A DNA stretch of 64,000 nucleotides from Leucocoprinus leucothites (Eukaryota > Basidiomycota > Agaricomycetes > Agaricales > Agaricaceae), in assembly GCA_013368445.1 (NCBI GenBank), contig JAACJO010000012.1, positions 682,001 to 746,000 of the forward strand, in the 5' to 3' direction. Shown here in pieces: positions 56,487 through 64,000 of this stretch. Within the stretch, counting starts at the first letter, position 1; every line of letters starts with the position of its first letter. The translations under genes and the position numbers were made by a program. The notes below the pieces were generated by a model that worked only from the letters and a program-made list of their open reading frames with translations, was not told the DNA's origin and ran no database searches.

Positions 56487-59221
56487 ATGGGTCTTCTGTA
56501 TCTTGGAACACCTCTTGCATGGGATGACGCCAAGAAGTACGCCGACCATGTGCGGAACCATGGCATCACCCAATTTCTACACATCTGGGACCGCCTCAAG
56601 GATAGACATGGCGACGAACTCCTTTGGGGGGATGAGGTATACAGCCTGTGTTGAAATGACTTGGCTCCAGGCTAACACACTCTTAAGCTCGAATACATGG
56701 TGATTTCCTTCGACGACCAACAGAAAAACGCCAAGCTTTCCCTCCGCCAAACCGAAATTTTAGAAAAGCTAAATGCTATAGTCGATGATATCTGCGCGGA
56801 TTGCCCAGAAAAGTGCGTGCGATGGAACCTCCGTTTCAGCATTGTTTGAATTCCCCTTGTAGCGTATCAGTCCCAAAATTTCACCCTGAGTATGGTCGCT
56901 ACATGCTAGAGTCAACGCCTGGTTCCCCGTACACCGGCTCAATACCCGACCTACTATCAGTCGAAAGCAACATGCGATATCGGTATGTAACATCTGCTGA
57001 AACGGAGATCACTGAGCTTAGCTTCCTACTAAGGCGAACTCTTGCTCGGAAACACCTGAAACCCAACGAAGTCCCCCTGACATTCACCTCCTTTCCCCGT
57101 CTCGGTGTTCCAGGACAATTCACGGAACCTGGCTATGATCCAATGAACGCCGTCTCAAGTCATAGTCTCTTCTTGCCCGAGCAGATTACCAATCCCCATG
57201 CCCGATTCCCGTATGTCAACCATCCATCTGTAATTCATTATCACTAACCTGATTATTCATCCCAGCACCTTGACAGCGAATATCCGAACTCGTCGCGGGT
57301 CTAAGGTTGCGATCAATTTGCCAGTATTCTTCGACGAAAAGACCCCCAAGCCGTTCATCGACCCTACAATCCCTTGGGACCGTAATATCTACCCAGAAGA
57401 TCCAGGTGTGTATCTGACTCTTTATTTGATGTGTTGCGCGCGCTGATGAGCCCCAAGAAGCCAAAAATGGTGCGGCCCTCCCAGATCACGTATATTTGGA
57501 CGCCATGGGGTTTGGAATGGGATGTTGTTGTTTACAGCTAACCTTCCAAGCTTGTAACGTTGCGGATGCTCGTCGGTTATATGACGGCTTGATTCCTATT
57601 GGGCCTATCCTTGTATGCTCCACCAACACTCATTTTGATAATCATTAAAATTTTTGTAGCTTGCTTTGACGGCTGCTAGTCCGGCCTGGCGCGGCTACCT
57701 TACAGACGTCGATTGTCGTTGGAACGTAATTGCTGGTAGTGTCGATGACCGTACAGATGAGGAACGAGGTCTTAAGGTTAGTTGTCATAGTACGTTACTA
57801 TAGTCCACCACCTTGATATGATCGATTGCCTGCAGGAGCTAAAGAACAACAGATTCAGAATTCCAAAGTCGCGGTACGACAGTGTCGATCTGTATCTTTC
57901 CCCCGAGTGGATGAACCGTCCCGAGTACAATGATACCGAAGTTCCTTTCGACACGGAAATATATGACCGACTCAGGAAACATGGTACGCCACGACCCTTT
58001 TTCGTCTATTTTACAGTTTTCTCAATAGTCAAAATGCAGGGCTCGACGAACTGCTATCAAAGCACATAGCACATCTTTTTATTCGTGATCCTCTTGTGGT
58101 TTTCTCTGAGACGATTGATCAAGATGACGCTTCCAGCAGCGACCACTTTGAGGTATGTCCTTACCTTTTCAGACCGAGCGATGTAACTCATGTCAATCAA
58201 GAATATCCAATCGACCAATTGGCAAACACTACGATTCAAACCTCCCCCACCAAATTCATCCATCGGCTGGCGGGTCGAGTTCAGAAGCATGGAGGTTCAG
58301 TTAACAGATTTTGAGAATGCTGCATTCTCCATTTTCGTCGTCCTCCTCTCACGTGCTATCCTATATTTCAACCTCAATTTCTACGTACCTATATCAAAGG
58401 TATTTAGGCTTCTGAGTGCATAAACGTGTGTATCTAACCTTCTAATTTGCAAGGTTGATGAAAATATGCAGAGAGCCCAAAAGAGGGACGCCGCACGGTC
58501 GGGTAAATTCTACTTCCGCAAAGATGTCTATCCTTCCGACCGTAGCGCGACAAACAGTGTCGCGTCTTTCTACTCCGGGAGATCATCACCGCTGGACGGT
58601 TCTATACCCAAACAGAAGAAACTCCTCAATTGCTTCACTCCTCCGGGTCCGCCGGTCAATGGGGAACTCAAAGTACCCATTAAAGACGAATACGAAGAGA
58701 TGACGATGGATGAAATCATTAATGGAAAGGTGTGGCTTTGTCACTGTGAAATTCGTTTACTGGTTTCACTGAAGCTGACCATTCTGCAGGGAGAGAATTT
58801 TCCGGGTCTTCTTCGCCTGGTTTCCGCATACCTTGATACCCTAGAAATAGAGCCGGAAGCTTTGGCTAAGATTGAACAATACCTTGACTTGGTGAGACGC
58901 CGAGCCAATGGTTAGTTGTCCCTTCAACTTTACTCTGGCGTTTTGACTTATGTGAACTACCTCTCAAGGATCGCTCGAAACTACCGCTACATGGATCCGT
59001 AACTTTGTGCGTTCACATCCGCGCTACGAGTTCGATTCGGTAATTTCGCAAGAAATTAATTATGATCTATTGGCTGCTGTGGATGAAATGTGAGCAGTAC
59101 TCTAGTTCGGAGCAAGAGATACTAACGATAACTCAGTGAACGCGGAGCCCGGCGAGAACCAACCTTCCTTCCCGAGGATTATACCGGAGGAAGCAAAGAT
59201 CAAGGTTCTATTGGACTATAA
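56487..59221 (+). CDS. gsh1: Glutamate-cysteine ligase (glutathione synthesis, first step)
   Basis: Cytosolic ATP-dependent enzyme joining glutamate and cysteine, the rate-limiting step of glutathione synthesis. ATG 56487: [20 protein letters not shown], then [26 protein letters not shown], the ATP/Mg-binding opening of the eukaryotic family. Later: [186 protein letters not shown] and a helical end, [20 protein letters not shown], stop 59219-59221. About 640 residues in roughly thirteen exons; no damage seen. Confidence 0.94.
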
Positions 59222-59476
59222 TGCATAATAATGTTCTCTATTTACCTACACACGAGCTTTCTACATAGGTTGTATGTATATTGGAATCCTGCAAATATAT
59301 TACGTGCCGAATTAAACACGCATGAGCTTGGGCTGTGAGTTGTGAAGGATCCGGGTGCTGAGACGGAGCCTGCTTAAGCAGCAAAGCAGAAAGGCCGTGT
59401 GAAGATGGCGGCAAAGTCCGCATGCGCGACTCCGTAAACACACGGACCAACGTCGATTTAGACCAAAGCTCACAAA
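59222..59476. other. Spacer before ATP synthase delta gene
   Basis: 255 bp; 3' region of the ligase gene plus promoter. No motif recognised. Confidence 0.3.
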
Positions 59477-60153
59477 ATGTCCTCTCTGCGTCTCCTCTCC
59501 TCTACTGCGCGTCGGGCAACAGCCAGTTTTGCCCTGGCGAGGCGTGGTTATGCTGAAATCAGCGACAAGCTTAAACTCTCCCTGGCTCTTCCTCACCAGG
59601 TAGGTGTTCAACTGTTTCCAGACCTGTACGAATTTATTGACGTAGCGTTACTCTTGAATTTGTAGGCCATCTTCAGCTCTCAAGATGTTGTCCAAGTGAA
59701 CATCCCTGCCGAGTCCGGTGACATGGGTATTCTGTCAAACCACGTCCCGTCAATTGAACCTTTGCGTCCTGGTGTTGTTGAGGTCATTGAGAACTCGGGC
59801 TCTCAGAAATTCTTCGGTGCGTGGCCACTTGCGTCCTACGTGTACAACGAGTCTTACACGCGCATTTTTTTTAAAATCTAGTTTCTGGTGGATTTGCGAC
59901 CGTTCATCCGAACAACAAGCTTACCATCAACGTGATTGAGGGTGCTCCTCTCGAGGATTTCTCTATTGAGGTGAGTTACCTCGAATTATCTATTTTTGCG
60001 GGAGCTAAAATTTTCGGCAATACTCAGGCTGTGCGTTCGGGACTTGCGGAGGCCAACAAGGTTGCTGCTGGAACTGGTTCTGAGGCTGACAAGTTGGAGG
60101 CACGGATTGAGGCTGATGTTTATGAGGCGCTGCAACATGCTCTCGCAAAATAA
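59477..60153 (+). CDS. ATP16: Mitochondrial F1 ATP synthase delta subunit
   Basis: Central-stalk subunit of the mitochondrial F1Fo ATP synthase (bacterial epsilon homologue). ATG 59477 gives a clear targeting presequence, MSSLRLLSSTARRATASFAL ARRGY, rich in Arg/Ser with no acids, then EISDKLKLSLALPHQ, an intron, AIFSSQDVVQVNIPAESGDM GILSNHVPSIEPLRPGVVEV IE, an intron, VSGGFATVHPNNKLTINVIE GAPLEDFSIE, an intron, and the helical end AVRSGLAEANKVAAGTGSEA DKLEARIEADVYEALQHALA K, stop 60151-60153. About 160 residues, the usual length; four exons. Intact. Confidence 0.94.
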
Positions 60154-60424
60154 TTGCTCTCGTTCGTTATAGATTACTATTGATATTTTCATACATTTTT
60201 CTGCCCGCGTCATAATGCTAGAGGATAAGAACAGAAGAGGCCAGACCGACGTCCTGTAGAAAGGTAAAGATGGTAACCCGTTCCCATGATCAATAATGAA
60301 ATAATGACATGTCCGATCATTGGGTGTTAACTTCGTGTATGCAACCCACATAATTATTGTTTCCCACCTATCCAGTTCACTGGCGCGCACGTTTATCTCG
60401 CCTTAACCTCTGTGCTGTGCTTGC
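60154..60424. other. Spacer between ATP16 and the AlkB-like gene
   Basis: 271 bp with a 3' region and promoter; nothing recognisable. Confidence 0.3.
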
Positions 60425-63400
60425 ATGGGTTCCCTGCGTCTGCCACCTATTGGAAGACTGGAAAGATGGGATGAGCGTCTTCTTCTCCATGAGGAACCGT
60501 TGCAAGATATATTCTTGTGCTGGAAGTATCAAGGCCTCACTCGTTCGACAGAGACTCAGCAGATGAGACAACTTGTTAACGACCTCAATACAGCTGGTAT
60601 CAAGGTAGATGCTTCACTCATCTACTATATACTATCCCTCATCATACTGCATATAGAAGGAGCTGCAACACTGGGTGGACCTGACATTCAACACCAGGGA
60701 ATCGTCTGCACAAAGGAAAGATAGAACTGTGGTTGACCGTGGCATGGTTCAATTTTTTGTTAAAATCCAATGGGCACTTTTCAAGGACGACGGCAAGCTG
60801 GTTGAACAGCTTGTTATGCAGGAGTGCCGAGCCCGAAAGCTACCGTCCGCCCCTTGTCTCACCAGTGATTCCCCAGACTTTGCTCTTGTTTCAACGCCCT
60901 TCACGGCAAGTTCTCTGAAAAGAAAAACGCGAGTTGATTCGTGCAAGACAAATAAACGGCAGAAAACGAAGGCGGATGAATCACTCGCTACTGCGCCACC
61001 CACGGTTACCCCACGACCCCCACCTCAGAGATCTCAAAAAGCATCTTCATCATCTGCGGGTCCCAGAGCACACAATCTGCACTCAGGGCACCAGGTCTCG
61101 TCGAATCCATCACTAGCAGGAGCTTCCTCTGAGTCCAAGGACAAGCAACCGAATGGATCCGTGGAAAACGAGGTACAATCTCAGAAGGTATCCAGGCAAG
61201 CCGAAGGGACTACTGCCTCTGGTACCAGTGGCAAGAAGAACAGGCGGACTCTCAATAAAACACACGCGAACAAGTCAGCAGCCCAGGTAAAGGAAGAGCA
61301 ACTTCCCTCAACGGATACCCCAACGAGTTCGATTTCTATGTTTGATGTCAACGAACGCTTCAGAGATACATTCCAGAGTGACTACCATGTCGCTTTAGAG
61401 GTACCCACTCCTGGAGCTCCACCCGCAACGGGGCCACTAGCTCGTGTCGCCTCCGAGGATCTGTCGAACGACTCGGACATTACTTTGGCTCCAAATCCTG
61501 ATGAGAAACCTAATCTTGTCGTCCCTCCCGCTGTAGAGCATAGTGCTATGGAGCAGAAGATCGATGAACCTTTTGCGAAGGACAGCGTTCCCTATGTGAC
61601 GAATACTCAGAAATCCGCAAAGAACTCCGTTCACAATTGGCTTGATGAAGCAACGGAGGAATTAGCGGCGGACGTCCAGGTACAAGAGACGGAAAGCTCT
61701 GAGGAAGCCACCCCTGTTAGCTTTCACGGGCCCGACCCTCGACCATCCCTACCCGGATATCCCCCCATCTGGGCGAAGGCGAGTCGCGCTATACTCGCTA
61801 TCGCATTGCCTAATGTTTTGTTTCATCAGTCGCGACAAGAAGTCTGCGAGTCCTTCGACTGGTTTAGGAGTTATCAGGGAGGCGTATATCACGCACGCAA
61901 CGCTGTTCGAGGATATCTTCTCAGCGCATTTTCTGCAAGGTCTGAGCTCAACATGGAAACCAAACTATACCTTCGAATTGACCCTCCATCGGCAGTCGTG
62001 ATAGATTCGAACACAGCGGAAAGCTGATTATCTCTCATGGGTTCGCAAGTCGTTCACTCTGCTGGTTCCTTACTGATGCATACGGCTTGGTAGCGGCGGA
62101 AAGGCACAGAGTATACATACTCATCGTGGACAAAGTGTTACACATGAGGCAGATGACCAACTGGCGCAGGACAGATCCGTTCGAGCATTGCTTTCAAACT
62201 TTCGTTCACGTCGTCCCCTTGTCCTTCTCATCGACGATAAGTATGCACGATTTCCCTACGATCTCGGATCTAAAGGGATCACCTACGCCATTCTTGGTTT
62301 TTATACTATTGTCCATGCGTGGGGTGAGCAGTAGTCTCTTGCTTTCCTGCAAACACTGATGCGAGTCTCGTCATCAGCGGAATATCAATTTGCTGAGAAC
62401 GAACGAGGCCGTGTTGTTCGTTACAAGTTTGCGTTCCAATGGTGTGAAAGTCAAGTACGTTCCACATTTGACGGTTGGCATAAGCTCATGACGTTGAGTA
62501 GGGGGAACCATGGTGGCTGAAGCTCGATAAACTTGCTGTGGCTCCCATGGATCGATCCCCCCAAGTAGGCGGGGTACTAGAGGAGCCTGAAGAATATATG
62601 AGAGGATCAAACTGGATAGATCAGAGGTCAATCCCTTCTTTCTGCAATATCCACTGCTCGTAATGACGCTATGGACAGCGCCATTCCATTTAGGCACATT
62701 GAAGCGATTTCGTCTCCTTGTCGTGCATGTAGTAAAACCTCGCCTCAGGTCTACGCCTCAGCATGGGCCTGCCTAAACCCAGAGTGCAGCCAGTTCTGGC
62801 ATGGCACGAACGGCATATCTCTAGGAGAAGAACTAGAGTATAATCCTGAATTTCTGAGGCTCGCACATGTGGACTCTCTGGCCATTCCGACTGAGAAGCT
62901 AGAGCCCGAACCACCCATTCTCAGTTCCCGAGGACCCACCACTGACTATGCATATACAAGGGGTTGGCACTGTAATAAGTGTGGGCGCTTGTCTTGCCGG
63001 TTGGTCTCATCGCTTATTACCAAAGACATGTCAACTGATATACATTTCTTATCGTTTAGCTACAAGTGGGAGCATTGGGAATGTATGAATTGCAAGGTGA
63101 TTGCTTCTCCCGACATGTTTCACCGCCTATCGCTCAATAGTTTGAAAGGAAACTCTGCGGGTTGATATGAGACTACGACCAGCAAAAGAGTTTTTGTATC
63201 TAACTCCTCCTGTGCCCTATCAACACTGCTACATCGCAGACGACTCGGGTGCGTGAGGGCTCGTACCTAATTAGATTCCTGATATATTTTAGACCATAGA
63301 CATCAAACTAATCAAACGGGGCACATTCCGAGTCACGCCTGATGATAATGGAAGCGTTGGTCAATATTTCACTTATCAACTCCCTGAGTCCCGGTGAGTA

Positions 63401-64000
63401 CGATACGTAGCCTAACTGAGCTGGCATTCATTGGCTCCAAGTGGCTTGATTCATCATATCAAGACCAGCCTTCTCCGCTCGAACGGGGAAGCGGACGAGA
63501 TATTCAAGGATTATCAAATACAAGCTTCTACAGGTGCATTACCCTTCCGGAGATGGCCTATGAGAGCTGTGAGTATCGCAATTCTTGGACGACAGCATTT
63601 CTCTAAAAGTCTATAGCACAAGTGTAAACCAATCCTCTCTTTACCTATAGATATCTCTCTGACATTTGCAAAGGCCGTGGTGCTCTCTTAACAAACTATT
63701 TTTCCCAAAACGGTTGGTGGCTTCAACATTCCCGAATAAATTATTTATCAATTTATCACGCGGCCAGCGGGTGTGCCCTATCAGGTAAAATATACGTTTC
63801 AACGAGGATCCTCTAGCTCATCCCCGGCAGTACGTTGGCGGAACAGAAAACACTCTCTCTTTTGACAAAGTTCCCGACGCTGTTGTGAAAGCGCGTAACC
63901 TCATTGAAATTCGGGTCAAACAAGCACTCGACAAGGATGCAAATTTCAATGAAGTACTCAGGTAATCGCCACGTTTGATTACCTATTGTATTCGTACTTA
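60425..64000 (+). CDS. Zinc-finger/AlkB-like 2OG-Fe(II) dioxygenase, cut by the window end
   Basis: 5' part of a large agaricomycete gene. ATG 60425: MGSLRLPPIGRLERWDERLL then intron, KELQHWVDLTFNTRES and a helical N-domain; a long disordered Ser/Pro/Lys region; then GYPPIWA, QSRQEVCESFDWFRSYQGGV YHARNAVRGYLLSAFSA, DQLAQDRSVRALLSNF, PLVLLIDDKYARFPYDLGSK GITYAILGFYTIVHAWAE. A zinc-binding part follows (PCRACSKTSPQVYASAWACL NPEC, and HCNKCGRLSC with WECMNC). The last exons (PYQHCYIADD, FRRWPMRAHKCRGALLTNYF, YVGGTENTLSFDKVPDAVVK ARNLIEIR, FNEVLS) match the stretch that, in relatives I recall, comes just before the H-x-D iron motif of AlkB-type oxygenases. That motif lies beyond 64000, so the catalytic call is not proven here. 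At least twelve exons. Confidence 0.7.

Noticed and set aside
1..64000. tRNA, rRNA, CRISPR array or transposon
   Set aside because: By-eye scan found no B-box/T-arm pairing, no regular spaced repeats, and no transposase, integrase or reverse-transcriptase motifs. A covariance-model scan would be needed to exclude small RNAs fully.

Overview
The window is nuclear DNA from a filamentous basidiomycete fungus, most likely an agaricomycete. Almost every gene is broken by introns of about 45-70 bp with GT..AG ends. Genes are closely packed on both strands with no operons. The content also fits: a DUF6533 multi-pass protein, a caspase-like protease, a sandwich/single-TM glycoprotein and an AlkB-like oxygenase of the kind expanded in Agaricomycetes sit among ordinary eukaryotic housekeeping genes. 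I see no transposon, rRNA, tRNA, CRISPR or prokaryotic element.

Layout, left to right (26 gene models). 1-4.3 kb: two tandem aldo/keto reductases (the first cut by the window edge) and a DUF6533 membrane protein. 5.3-10.2 kb: a very long anillin/Bud4-like septum protein with a C-terminal PH domain. 11.0-16.6 kb: PEX5 (peroxisomal import receptor) and dihydroxy-acid dehydratase. 16.7-22.6 kb: four minus-strand genes: a 5'-incomplete membrane protein, Ap4A phosphorylase, a small multi-TM protein and a single-pass glycoprotein. 23.2-31.8 kb: a fungal protein with a C-terminal HicA-like domain, a probable Rec114, a VanZ-like protein and a probable mitochondrial Mmc1-like protein. 32.2-43.5 kb: an Mga2/Spt23-type ER-anchored transcription factor, an intronless 1313-residue coiled-coil protein and a Nup50/Nup2-type nucleoporin. 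43.8-51.5 kb: a Gyp1-type Rab GAP, an unknown protein, an RraA-like aldolase and DNA polymerase kappa. 51.9-64 kb: an intronless caspase-like protease, Beclin/Atg6, glutamate-cysteine ligase, the ATP synthase delta subunit, and the front of a zinc-finger/AlkB-like dioxygenase gene that runs off the right edge.

The genes do not form one pathway. Several pairs are divergent with short shared promoters: Bud4/PEX5, Rec114/VanZ, Mmc1/Mga2, coiled-coil/Nup50, Gyp1/unknown, caspase/Atg6.

The best new observations are: (a) an identical composite promoter element, ACGCGT-N4-CACGTG, found only upstream of the anillin-like gene and of DNA polymerase kappa; (b) a eukaryotic HicA-like domain that appears to have lost its catalytic histidine; (c) an intronless caspase-like gene divergent from Atg6; (d) a probable Rec114 gene whose reading frame stays open on both sides of one in-frame TGA. 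Exon boundaries were read by eye from splice consensus and protein continuity, so outer coordinates are firmer than internal ones.
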